Source: Nonomuraea longispora
Lineage (GTDB): Bacteria > Actinomycetota > Actinomycetes > Streptosporangiales > Streptosporangiaceae
Assembly: GCF_004348345.1 (NCBI RefSeq)
Contig: NZ_SMJZ01000040.1
Coordinates: 1 to 50,227 of the forward strand
Direction of reading: 5' to 3'
Length of the DNA stretch: 50,227 nt
In this document: one piece after another, positions 1 through 7,898 of the stretch
Position numbering within the stretch: the first letter of the stretch is position 1
How the letters are laid out: every line of letters starts with the position of its first letter
Made by a program: the position numbers and the translations under genes
The notes under the pieces: model-generated
Databases searched by the model: none
Told to the model about the DNA's origin: nothing
The model's input: the letters and a program-made list of their open reading frames with translations, nothing else

Positions 1-2008
1 GTCCCCCTACCTGCCTCCCGCCACCCAGCCGGTGCGCGGCGTGGTGTGGGGCATCCACCTCGTCCTGCCGCTGCTCGGCCTCTGGCTGCTGCTGAGCCAG
101 CCGCACATCAACATCTCCTGGCAGCACAACGCCAGCCACTTCTGGATGATCGTCCTGGTGGCCGGGGTCAACGTCGTGCTCGGCGTCATGATCAGCGAGG
201 CGTCACGGCGCCGCGACGACGCCCGCCTTTTCCTCGTCTCCATGGTGTTCCTGAGCAGCGCGGGTTTCTTCTTCCTGCACGGCCTGGCCACCCCCAAGAT
301 CATCCTGCCGACCGGCTCGCTCGGCTTCGACCTGGGCCAGCAGCTGGGGTTGTCGATCGCGGCGGTGTTCGCGCTCGGCTCGGCGCTGCCGATGGGCGAG
401 GCTGCGGCCAAGTCCGTGCTCGGCGCCCAGCACTTCATCCGCGGCGCGCTCGCCGGCGTCATGGTGTTGTGGGGTGTCACGTCGCTCGTTCCCGGCCTGA
501 CACCGCTCAGCGAGCCGCCGGTGGTCACGCCGATCGGCTGGCTGGTGTGGGCGTCCATTCCCGGTCTGCTGCTCTACGGCGCGGCCAGCGTGCTGATGTT
601 CCGGCTGCACCGCCGCCGCCCGTCGGCCATGCTGATCAGCCTCATCACGGCGTACGCGCTGCTGGCCGAGAGCATGGTCGCCGGGATGTCGCAGCTCAAC
701 TGGCACCTGTCCTGGTGGGAGTGGCACCTGCTGCTCACGTTCGCCTTCGTGTTCGTGGCCTACAGCGCCTACCTGCAGTTCAGGCGTGAGGGGGCGAGCG
801 GCGGGCTGTTCGACTCGGTGGCGCTGGCCGCGACCGTCCGCCGCATCCAGCAGGACTACGACAAGGCGCTCGAAGAGCTGGTCGAGCACGTACGCCGCGG
901 CGAACCGCTGGCCGCTGCCCGGCTGGCGGGCAAGTTCCGGCTCAACGAGGGCCAGGCTGCGGTGCTCGACCGGGCCGGCGAGGCGCTGGTCAACGAGCGT
1001 GAGCTGTCGGAGCGGCTGGCCGCCCTGGTCTCGGTGAGCGCCCAGACCCGGGTCGGCCTGCCCGAACAGGAGCTGCTGGCCTCGTCACTGGAGCGGGTGC
1101 GGCAGGCGTACGGCGACGTCAAGATCGGGCTGGTCGCCGACGGGAGCACGCAGATCGGCTCGCGCGACTACCGCTTCGACGGTGACGCCCCGATCCGGCG
1201 CGACCACCTGCTCGCCTTCCCCCTGACCGTCAAGGGCAGGCTCGCCGGTGTGCTGGAGGTGCCGATCGGCCGCACCAGCCAGGACGAGGCGCTGGCCGCC
1301 ACGCTGGCGGGGCAGCTGTCCATCTCCCTGGAGAACGCCCGCCTCTACCAGGAGCTGCACACCCTGTTCCACCAGTACATGTCGCCCGACGTGGCGCACG
1401 CGCTGCTCGCCGACCCGGGTCAGGCCGCGCTCGGCGGTGAGGTGAAGGAGCTGAGCGCGCTCTTCGCCGACCTCAAGGGCTTCACGACGTTCTCCGAGAA
1501 GGTGGCGCCCGGCGAGATCGTCGAGATGCTCAACCGCTACCACACGGCGGCCGTGCCCTGCATCCTGAACAACGGCGGCACGATCGTGCAGTTCGTCGGA
1601 GACGCGCTGCTCGCCCTGTTCAACGCGCCCGCCCTGCAGGCCGATCACGCCAGGGCCGCCTGCCGGGCCGCGCTCGACATGCAGCGCGCCGCGGCCGAGG
1701 TGGCCGAGGAGATGGCGTGGAAGCGGGTCGACGACGTCGAGTGGCCGACGTTCCGGGTGGGCGTCAACACCGGCCCCGCCCTGGTCGGCAACATCGGCAG
1801 CCCCGAGCTGCGCGGCTTCAACGCGATGGGCGACTGCGTCAACGTGGCCGCCAGGCTCCAGGGCGTCGCCGAGCCCGGCACGGTCGTCATCGGCGAGACG
1901 ACGTACAGGCAACTGGGCCGTGACGCGACGGTGCGGTCCCTGGGGCGGCTCAACCTCAAGGGCAAGGAGGAGCTCGTCGCGGCGTACGTTCTCACCGATC
2001 TGCCGTAG
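1..2008 (+). CDS. Membrane-anchored class III adenylate/guanylate cyclase (5' end outside window)
   Basis: Probable cyclic-nucleotide synthase. The reading frame is open back to base 2, so the GTG at 32 is not necessarily the start and the N-terminus is probably missing. About eight hydrophobic segments lie between roughly residues 5 and 250. A GAF-like region follows (about 330-440), then a class III cyclase domain (about 470-655) with the metal-site segment FADLKGFT, the VGDALLALF loop and the NVAARL segment. ATP or GTP preference cannot be read with confidence. A Crp-like regulator starts 32 bases downstream on the same strand, suggesting that synthesis and sensing of cAMP are encoded together. 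Confidence 0.88.
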   Translation, partial: SPYLPPATQPVRGVVWGIHLVLPLLGLWLLLSQPHINISWQHNASHFWMIVLVAGVNVVLGVMISEASRRRDDARLFLVSMVFLSSAGFFFLHGLATPKIILPTGSLGFDLGQQLGLSIAAVFALGSALPMGEAAAKSVLGAQHFIRGALAGVMVLWGVTSLVPGLTPLSEPPVVTPIGWLVWASIPGLLLYGAASVLMFRLHRRRPSAMLISLITAYALLAESMVAGMSQLNWHLSWWEWHLLLTFAFVFVAYSAYLQFRREGASGGLFDSVALAATVRRIQQDYDKALEELVEHVRRGEPLAAARLAGKFRLNEGQAAVLDRAGEALVNERELSERLAALVSVSAQTRVGLPEQELLASSLERVRQAYGDVKIGLVADGSTQIGSRDYRFDGDAPIRRDHLLAFPLTVKGRLAGVLEVPIGRTSQDEALAATLAGQLSISLENARLYQELHTLFHQYMSPDVAHALLADPGQAALGGEVKELSALFADLKGFTTFSEKVAPGEIVEMLNRYHTAAVPCILNNGGTIVQFVGDALLALFNAPALQADHARAACRAALDMQRAAAEVAEEMAWKRVDDVEWPTFRVGVNTGPALVGNIGSPELRGFNAMGDCVNVAARLQGVAEPGTVVIGETTYRQLGRDATVRSLGRLNLKGKEELVAAYVLTDLP

Positions 2009-2028
2009 AAGGTCGTCCTCTATACCGA

Positions 2029-2040
2029 CATAATCGGGCC
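2029..2040 (+). promoter_or_regulatory. Candidate -10 element for a leaderless crp-like transcript
   Basis: CATAAT at 2029-2034 lies six bases before the ATG at 2041, and no Shine-Dalgarno sequence is visible. This spacing is typical of leaderless actinobacterial genes. No clear -35 is seen. Inference only. Confidence 0.4.
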
Positions 2041-2703
2041 ATGAACGCAGAGCCCGGCGAGTTCCTGTCCCTGCTCACCGACGAGGAGGTGGCGGCGCTG
2101 CGCGCGGCGGGACGGCGGCGCCGCTGGGACCGCGGCACGACCGTCATCACCGAGGGCGACACGTACGAGTGGGTGCTCGTGCTGCTGGAAGGCCGGGTGA
2201 AGGTCTCCTCGCACACGAGCAGCGGCAACGAGGTGGTGCTCGCCGTACGCGGCCCCGGCGGGCTGATCGGCGAGCAGTCGGCCATCGACGGCTCACCGCG
2301 CTCGGCCACGGTCACCACGCTGGAGCCCGTCACCGGCCTCGTCGTGCGCGACTTCGTCTCCTTCCTGGAGGCGCACGGGCGCGTCGCGGTGCTGCTCATG
2401 AAGCTCGTCAGCGAGCGGCTGCGCGACTCCGACAGAAAGCGCATCGAGTACGGCGCGTTCGACACCACGGGCAGGGTGGCGACGCGCCTGCTCGAACTGG
2501 CCGACCGGTACGGCGAGCAGACCACCAGCGGCCTACGCGTCGCGCTCCCGCTGTCGCAGGACGAGCTGGCCGGCTGGACAGGCTCGTCCCGCGAGGCCGT
2601 CAGCAAGGCGCTGCGCACGCTGCGTGACCGCGGCCTGATCGAGACCGGGCGGCGGCGCGTGACCATTCACGACGTCGAAGGGCTGCGCGCACGTGCCCGC
2701 TAA
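2041..2703 (+). CDS. Crp/Fnr-family transcriptional regulator
   Basis: 220-residue regulator: an N-terminal cyclic-nucleotide-binding beta-roll (about 10-125), a dimerisation helix (about 125-145) and a C-terminal winged helix (about 155-215; recognition helix around SSREAVSKALRTL). The phosphate-cassette pattern GLIGE...SPRSA is kept, including the Glu and Arg-Ser that contact cAMP in CRP, so nucleotide binding is plausible. It lies directly behind the class III cyclase. Its stop TAA overlaps the stop codon of the convergent gene. Confidence 0.93.
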   Translation: MNAEPGEFLSLLTDEEVAALRAAGRRRRWDRGTTVITEGDTYEWVLVLLEGRVKVSSHTSSGNEVVLAVRGPGGLIGEQSAIDGSPRSATVTTLEPVTGLVVRDFVSFLEAHGRVAVLLMKLVSERLRDSDRKRIEYGAFDTTGRVATRLLELADRYGEQTTSGLRVALPLSQDELAGWTGSSREAVSKALRTLRDRGLIETGRRRVTIHDVEGLRARAR

Positions 2704-3809
2704 CCTCGGCGCGCGCTGAACACCACCTCCTCGGTGAAGCGCTCGGGCCCCAGGTAGAAGGAGGTCGACAGGGTCCGCTCGGCGGTGTCGAAGAAGGTGC
2801 TCCAGAGCGTGGGGTACGGCGTGGGTTCGGAGGGCCGCACCGCTTCCAGGCTCTCCCGCAGGTCGCGGCCCGACAGCGTGACGCCCTTGCTGCGCTCGTA
2901 CAGGGTGCGCAGCCGCCCGTACGTGCCGAACGTGGTCTCGGTGTCGGCGGGCAGCGCCATCGGGTCCGAGTGGCGGCGCAGCGAGTGGTTCGTGACGCAG
3001 AGCGGCGCGTCGCCGAACTCCACGATGTGCTCGGCGCCGTCCCGGCCGCGCTCCCACACGAACGCCTCACCGTGCGCGTCGGCCACCAGGTAGTGCAACG
3101 GCGCCCCGTGGTCGTACTGCTTGGCGCCGAGCAGCGCCTGCTTGGCCTGTTCCACGTTCTCGCAGGTCTCCACCAGGAACCGGGGCAGTTGCACGCTGCT
3201 CAGCCCGACCTGCGGGGAGACGTCCTCCGGCGGGGACCCCTGGTCGAGGTCGGCGTTGAGCAGCGTCACCGCCAGCCCGGCCTCATTCATCCCGTCCATG
3301 CAGCCGTCCAGGTCGGACATGGTGATCACTGTGGAGGCGAGGCCCTCGTCCGGAATCGTGGTGATCACGTACGGGCGCGACGCCATCGGCAACTCGCCCG
3401 GCACCGGCTCGGTCGCCATGACCTCGCTGGTGGTCATCGTGAAGAAGTCGTAGTTGCGCCCGATCCGGCCGTGCCCGTCCGCCGACGCGGACGGCGGGAC
3501 CCACAGGGCCGAGCAGCCGAATCCCGCCGGGATGTACCACAGCCCGTCGAGGGCGAGCTCGTCCTGGCCCGGGTCCAGGCCGAGCGCCTCGGCCGCGCCG
3601 TCCATCCGGGCGTGATGCTGCGGCCAGTGCCGCTCGAACCAGGCCCGCCTGGCCCGGTTCACGGTGGGGTCCGACGGCTGCGGCCGCCAGCCGAGCCGCA
3701 GCGCCTCCTCGGTGAGCCGCCGGCCGATCTCGGCCTGGCCGCCCTCCAGGGTCATGTGACGGACGAGCTGGAAGTCGTCCCTGCTTCCCGCGATCTGGGT
3801 GATATCCAT
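2700..3809 (-). CDS. C45-family NTN hydrolase (acyl-CoA:6-APA acyltransferase-like)
   Basis: 369-residue protein of the acyl-coenzyme A:isopenicillin N acyltransferase-like peptidase group. In this family a Gly-Cys bond is self-cleaved and the new N-terminal Cys is the nucleophile. Here the GFGCSALW segment puts that Cys near residue 99, followed by the GRNYDFF segment (about 117-123) typical of the family. The ATG at 3809 (MDITQIAG) is chosen because the upstream extension is low-complexity and alien to the family. The substrate is unknown. Penicillin-type chemistry is not implied, since many homologues are uncharacterised amidases. Its stop overlaps that of the Crp gene. Confidence 0.85.
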   Translation of the reverse strand: MDITQIAGSRDDFQLVRHMTLEGGQAEIGRRLTEEALRLGWRPQPSDPTVNRARRAWFERHWPQHHARMDGAAEALGLDPGQDELALDGLWYIPAGFGCSALWVPPSASADGHGRIGRNYDFFTMTTSEVMATEPVPGELPMASRPYVITTIPDEGLASTVITMSDLDGCMDGMNEAGLAVTLLNADLDQGSPPEDVSPQVGLSSVQLPRFLVETCENVEQAKQALLGAKQYDHGAPLHYLVADAHGEAFVWERGRDGAEHIVEFGDAPLCVTNHSLRRHSDPMALPADTETTFGTYGRLRTLYERSKGVTLSGRDLRESLEAVRPSEPTPYPTLWSTFFDTAERTLSTSFYLGPERFTEEVVFSARRG

Positions 3810-3888
3810 GCCGGCGAGACTGCCGCCCCCCGCTGACCGGGCTCCTACCGGCCGCTGACCGACCGCTGGTGGCGCTCTGGCGCATGTC

Positions 3889-4638
3889 TCATCCGAGGGC
3901 GGGGGCGAGCAGGCGTTCGACGTCGCGGTAGCGGGAGACGGGGATGAGGTGCACGCCGTCGAAGGCGCCGGAGTCGCGCAGGGCGAGCACCTGCTCGCAG
4001 GCCGCCTCCACACCCGCCTGGCGGTCGCCGGTCACCTGCTCCACCAGAGCGTCGGGCAGCGCGATGTCGGGAATCGTCGTGGCCAGGCTGCGGGCGTGGC
4101 CGGCGCTGGCCAGCACCATGACGCCCGCGTAGACCGGCGCGTCCACCGGGTGCGCCTCGCGCCAGCGCAACTGGGCCTCCACCGAGAAGGAGACCTGGAG
4201 GAAGAGGAAGTCGGCCGCGCGTTTCCAGGCCGGCAGCGGACGCAACCCCGCCGCCGCTCCCAGGCGGGAGCCGGGTGAGAACTCCCTGGCCTCCTCGATC
4301 ATCGATCGCACCGTGAGATCGCTCGTACGGTTGCCGCTCGCCGGCTTGTCGCCGTAGACGAACAGGAACTGGTCGACGCCGTACGCGGCCGCCGTCAGCA
4401 GGTCGCGGCGGAAGCCGAGCAGGTTGCGGTCGCGCGAGTTGAGGCAGGCGATGCCTCGCCCGCCCATCGCCTCGACCTCGTGCGCCACCGCGACGCTCGA
4501 CACGGTGGCGCGGCCGATGTGGTTGTCGGGGATGAGGAAGGTGTGGGCGACCTTGCTCATGGTGCCGATCTGGTGCCTGACGTGCTTCATGTCGGGCTTG
4601 GTCGGCGGTTCGATCTCGCAGATCAACTCAAAGGCCAT
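3889..4638 (-). CDS. Methylenetetrahydrofolate reductase-like protein
   Basis: 249-residue TIM-barrel protein resembling 5,10-methylenetetrahydrofolate reductase: N-terminal FELICEIEPP, central LFVYGDKP, and FLQVSFSVEA near residues 160-170. Family members use flavin to reduce methylene-THF for methionine synthesis. This one is shorter than classical MetF (about 290), so it may be a divergent paralogue. The ATG at 4638 starts the recognisable family N-terminus; the frame runs on upstream as low-complexity sequence antisense to the broken tetR gene and is not part of the protein. Confidence 0.75.
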   Translation of the reverse strand: MAFELICEIEPPTKPDMKHVRHQIGTMSKVAHTFLIPDNHIGRATVSSVAVAHEVEAMGGRGIACLNSRDRNLLGFRRDLLTAAAYGVDQFLFVYGDKPASGNRTSDLTVRSMIEEAREFSPGSRLGAAAGLRPLPAWKRAADFLFLQVSFSVEAQLRWREAHPVDAPVYAGVMVLASAGHARSLATTIPDIALPDALVEQVTGDRQAGVEAACEQVLALRDSGAFDGVHLIPVSRYRDVERLLAPALG

Positions 4639-4649
4639 GAACCACGACC

Positions 4650-5280
4650 CTAACGCCGGGCCGCCAGTGCTTCTATGCCGCTGAGCACCAGGTCGACGCC
4701 GAACGTGTCGTACAGGTGCGGGTCTTTCCGCTCGACCAGCGGGCCGGCCATCTCCACCAGGTGCGGGTAGCTGTCGGCGGGCAGTGACTGCAGGCCGAGC
4801 CGCTTGCGCCTGACCCGCTGCGCATCGTCCTCGCCGGACGGGGACGCCTGCTGGATGACCGGGGCGTCGGCGATGGCGATGGCGCTGTGCAGCAGGTACT
4901 GCGTGATCAGGCAGCTCTCCTCCACGCTGAACCCCGCCGCGCGGGTCAGCCTGAGCGCCTGGTCCCAGACGGCCAGGAAGTTCGGCACCGCGACGGCGTC
5001 GATCTGCTCGATCACGTCCTTGGCACAAGGGTGAGCGCGCAGGGTCCTGATCAGGCTCTCGACCAGGTCGCGCAGTTGCTCCTGCCATGGGCGCTCGTCG
5101 GCAGGCTTGGGCGCGAAGCCGCGGATCAGGTGGTCGGCCATGCCGATGATCAGCTGTTCCTTGTTCTTGTAGTGCCAGTACAGAGCCATCGGGGTGACGC
5201 CCAGGTCGGAGGCCAGCCGCCGGATCGTGACGGCGTCGAGTCCTTCGGCGTCGCCGATCTCCAGGGCCCGATCCGCGATC
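4650..5280 (-). pseudogene. TetR-family regulator, 5'-truncated (no start codon)
   Basis: The body is a normal TetR regulator. Reading upstream from the first in-frame Met (5189), the helix-turn-helix continues naturally (ALEIGDAEGLDAVTIRRLASDLG, partly upstream of that Met) to about 5280. There homology stops and no ATG or GTG start follows. Starting at 5189 would delete most of the DNA-binding domain. The C-terminal part resembles the tetracycline-repressor ligand domain. It faces away from an MFS transporter that also lacks its 5' half, and both break at 5281-5294, so one deletion or bad join explains both. I consider it non-functional. Confidence 0.75.
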
Positions 5281-5294
5281 GCCCCCGCGGTCGG
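5281..5294. other. Deletion junction joining two 5'-truncated divergent genes
   Basis: On the minus side the TetR homology ends at about 5280. On the plus side MFS homology begins at about 5294-5300 (FVLVESRAAEPM). The original divergent promoter region and about half of the transporter gene are absent. The short linker is GC-rich with no repeat signature. Confidence 0.6.
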
Positions 5295-6019
5295 CGTTCG
5301 TGCTGGTGGAGTCCCGGGCCGCGGAGCCGATGGCGGCGATGGTGTTGTTCCGCTCGCGGGTGTTCAGCGGCGGGCTGCTCACCAGCGGGATCTGGTCGTT
5401 CGGTGTGTTCGGCATCTACTTCTTCAGCGCGCTGTGGCTGCAGAACGTGCTGGGCTTCTCCCCCACCGAGGCCGGCGCCGCGTTCGTGCCGATGGCGCTC
5501 GTCATGGCCGTGGTCGCGATGTCATCGCAGCGCATCACCTCCTGGCTCGGCATCGGACGCACGGTGGCGCTAGGGATGGCGCTCATGGGCGTCGCGATCT
5601 ACCTGATCTCCCGCGTCGGCGCCGACGGCGGCTACACGGACGTCCTGCCCTGGTTCCTGCTGTACGGCCTGGGCGGCGGCATGCTGGTGCCCCTGACGGC
5701 CGCGGTGCTCAACGGCATGCCCAAGGACAGGGCGGGCGTGGCCTCGGGCATGTTCAACGTGTCACGTGAGGTGTTCGGGCTGCTCGGCGTCACAGTGCTG
5801 GGCGCGGTCCTGAGCGTCAGGCAGGCGGCCGGAGACCGGGCGCCGCTGCTCGCCTTCCTCGACGGCTACCGGTTCGCCCTGGTCGTCGCGGCGGTCGTGA
5901 TGCTCGTGGGCATCCCGGTCGCGCTCCACTCGCTGCGCAAGCCGGCCCCATGCGACGAAGCCGCCGAGCCCGCCGAGCCTCAGGCCACCGCCTCGGCCAC
6001 CGCCGGCTCGGCGAACTGA
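5291..6019 (+). pseudogene. DHA2-type MFS efflux transporter, C-terminal half only
   Basis: About 240 residues equal to the last half of a 14-helix EmrB/QacA-type drug exporter. The segment FVLVESRAAEPM is the usual loop before a mid-protein helix, and six or seven hydrophobic segments follow. Full-length relatives are roughly 480-500 residues, so the first half is missing. The GTG at 5300 would open the frame but not a complete transporter. The 3' end overlaps the convergent ABC exporter gene by 40 bases (5980-6019). Probably a remnant of a tetR-regulated efflux pair. Confidence 0.75.
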
Positions 6020-7860
6020 GTGCGGTACAGCTCCTCGTACCGGCCCCCGGCTTCGAGCAGCTCGGTGTGCGTGCCGCGCTCGACCACCCGCCCGTCCTCG
6101 ATCACCAGGATGACGTCGGCGGCGCGGATCGTGGAGAGCCGGTGAGCGATCACCACCGCCGTACGCCCTTCCAGCGCCTCGCCGAGCGCCGCCTGCACCG
6201 CCGCCTCCGAGGTGGAGTCGAGCGCCGCCGTGGCCTCGTCCAGGATCACCACCCTGGGCCTGGCCAGGAGCAGCCGGGCGATCGTCAGGCGCTGGCGTTC
6301 GCCGCCCGACAGCCGGTAGCCGCGCTCGCCCACCACCGTGTCGAGCCCGTCGGGCAACGACTCGATCAGCGTGGCCAGGCGGGCCCTGGTGAGCGCGTCC
6401 CACAGGTCGTCCTCTTCCGCCTCCGGCCTGGCCAGGAGCAGGTTGGCCCTGATCGTGTCGTGGAACAGGTGCCCGTCCTGCGTGACCATGCCGAGCGTGT
6501 CGCGGATCGAGTCGGCGGTCAGGTCGCGTACGTCCACCCCGCCGAGCCGTACGGAGCCCGCGTCGACGTCGTACAACCTGGGCAGGAGCTGCGCGATCGT
6601 GGACTTGCCCGCGCCGGACGAGCCGACCAGCGCCACCATCTGTCCGGGCTCGGCCCGGAACGAGACGCCGTGCAGCACCTCGACGCCGCCGCGCGTGTCC
6701 AGCGTGGCGACCTCTTCCAGCGAGGCGAGCGAGACCTTGTCCGCCGACGGATAGCCGAAGCGCACGTCGTCGAACTCGACCGACACGGGGCCCTCGGGCA
6801 CCTCGCGGGCGTCGGGCTTCTCCTGGATGAGCGGCTTGAGGTCGAGCACCTCGAAGACGCGCTCGAAGCTGACGACCGCGCTCATGACGTCCACGCGGGC
6901 GCTGGCCAGCGCGGTCAGCGGGGCGTACAGGCGGGTGAGCAGCATGGCCATCGACACCACCGCGCCGGGGGCGAGCTCGGCGCGCAGCGCGTAGAAGCCG
7001 CCGAGCCCGTACACGAGGGCCAGCGCGAGCGCCGACACCAGGGTCAGCGCGGTCACGAAGATCGTCTGCGTCATGGCGGTGCGTACGCCGATGTCGCGCA
7101 CCCGGCGGGCCCGGGAGGCGAACGCGGCCGACTCGTGCGCGGGGCGGCCGAACAGCTTGACCAGGGTCGCGCCCGGCGCCGAGAACCGCTCGGTCATCTG
7201 GTTGCCCATGGCGGCGTTGTGGTCGGCCGCCTCGCGCCGCAATTTCGCGATCCGCGTGCCCATGCGCCGTGCGGGCACGATGAACACGGGCAGGAGCACC
7301 AGCGCGAGCAGCGTGATCTGCCAGGAGATGGCGACCATGGCGACGAGCGTCAGAGCGAGCGTCACGACGTTGCCCGCCACGCTGGACAGGGTGTCGGTGA
7401 ACGCCCGCTGCGCGCCGATCACGTCGTTGTTGAGCCGGCTGACCAGCGCGCCCGTGCGGGTTCTGGTGAAGAACGCGATCGGCATCCGCTGCACGTGGTC
7501 GAAGACGGCCGTACGCAGGTCGAGGATCAGGCTCTCCCCCAGCCCCGCGGACAACCAGCGGTTCAGCAGCCCGATCCCCGCCTCCGCGACCGCGAGACCC
7601 GCGATCATCAGCGCCACCACGACCACCACGCTGAGCGGCTCGGCGTTGAAGATCGCGTCGACCACCCGCCCCGCCAGCAGCGGCGACCCCACCGCCAGAC
7701 CCGCCATAACCACGCTGAGCAGCAGGAACACCGTCAGCCTGCGGCGGTGCGGGCGGGCGAACGCGGCGATGCGCCGGAGCGTCGCCCTGGAGACGGAGCG
7801 ACGCTCCTGCCGGTTGTTCATCGAATACAGCTGGTGCCACGCGGTCATTTCCATGCTCAT
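5980..7860 (-). CDS. ABC exporter, fused permease and ATPase; SoxR-box promoter
   Basis: 626-residue half-transporter expected to work as a dimer in the membrane. Six transmembrane helices (about 40-330) are followed by an ATPase with Walker A GSSGAGKST (about 410), signature LSGGERQRL (about 520), Walker B VVILDEATAALD (about 535) and a switch His in VVIAHRLST. A near-perfect SoxR box sits in a 19-bp-spacer promoter just upstream, and the ATG at 7860 is about where transcription would start, suggesting a leaderless, redox-induced mRNA. In S. coelicolor an ABC transporter gene belongs to the SoxR regulon (family knowledge), which supports export of redox-cycling compounds. Confidence 0.93.
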   Translation of the reverse strand: MSMEMTAWHQLYSMNNRQERRSVSRATLRRIAAFARPHRRRLTVFLLLSVVMAGLAVGSPLLAGRVVDAIFNAEPLSVVVVVALMIAGLAVAEAGIGLLNRWLSAGLGESLILDLRTAVFDHVQRMPIAFFTRTRTGALVSRLNNDVIGAQRAFTDTLSSVAGNVVTLALTLVAMVAISWQITLLALVLLPVFIVPARRMGTRIAKLRREAADHNAAMGNQMTERFSAPGATLVKLFGRPAHESAAFASRARRVRDIGVRTAMTQTIFVTALTLVSALALALVYGLGGFYALRAELAPGAVVSMAMLLTRLYAPLTALASARVDVMSAVVSFERVFEVLDLKPLIQEKPDAREVPEGPVSVEFDDVRFGYPSADKVSLASLEEVATLDTRGGVEVLHGVSFRAEPGQMVALVGSSGAGKSTIAQLLPRLYDVDAGSVRLGGVDVRDLTADSIRDTLGMVTQDGHLFHDTIRANLLLARPEAEEDDLWDALTRARLATLIESLPDGLDTVVGERGYRLSGGERQRLTIARLLLARPRVVILDEATAALDSTSEAAVQAALGEALEGRTAVVIAHRLSTIRAADVILVIEDGRVVERGTHTELLEAGGRYEELYRTQFAEPAVAEAVA

Positions 7861-7867
7861 GGCGTGG

Positions 7868-7898
7868 AGACTAGATCCTCAACTTAACTTGAGGTCAA
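7868..7898 (-). promoter_or_regulatory. SoxR-type promoter: SoxR box in a 19-bp spacer
   Basis: On the minus strand, -35 TTGACC (7898-7893) and -10 TAGTCT (7873-7868) are separated by exactly 19 bp, the long spacer used by MerR-family activators. The spacer region contains CCTCAAGTTAAGTTGAGG (7894-7877), which matches the enterobacterial soxS box CCTCAAGTTAACTTGAGG at 17 of 18 positions, with perfect outer arms CCTCAA/TTGAGG. The -35 overlaps the stop codon of the upstream phoX gene. Confidence 0.82.
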
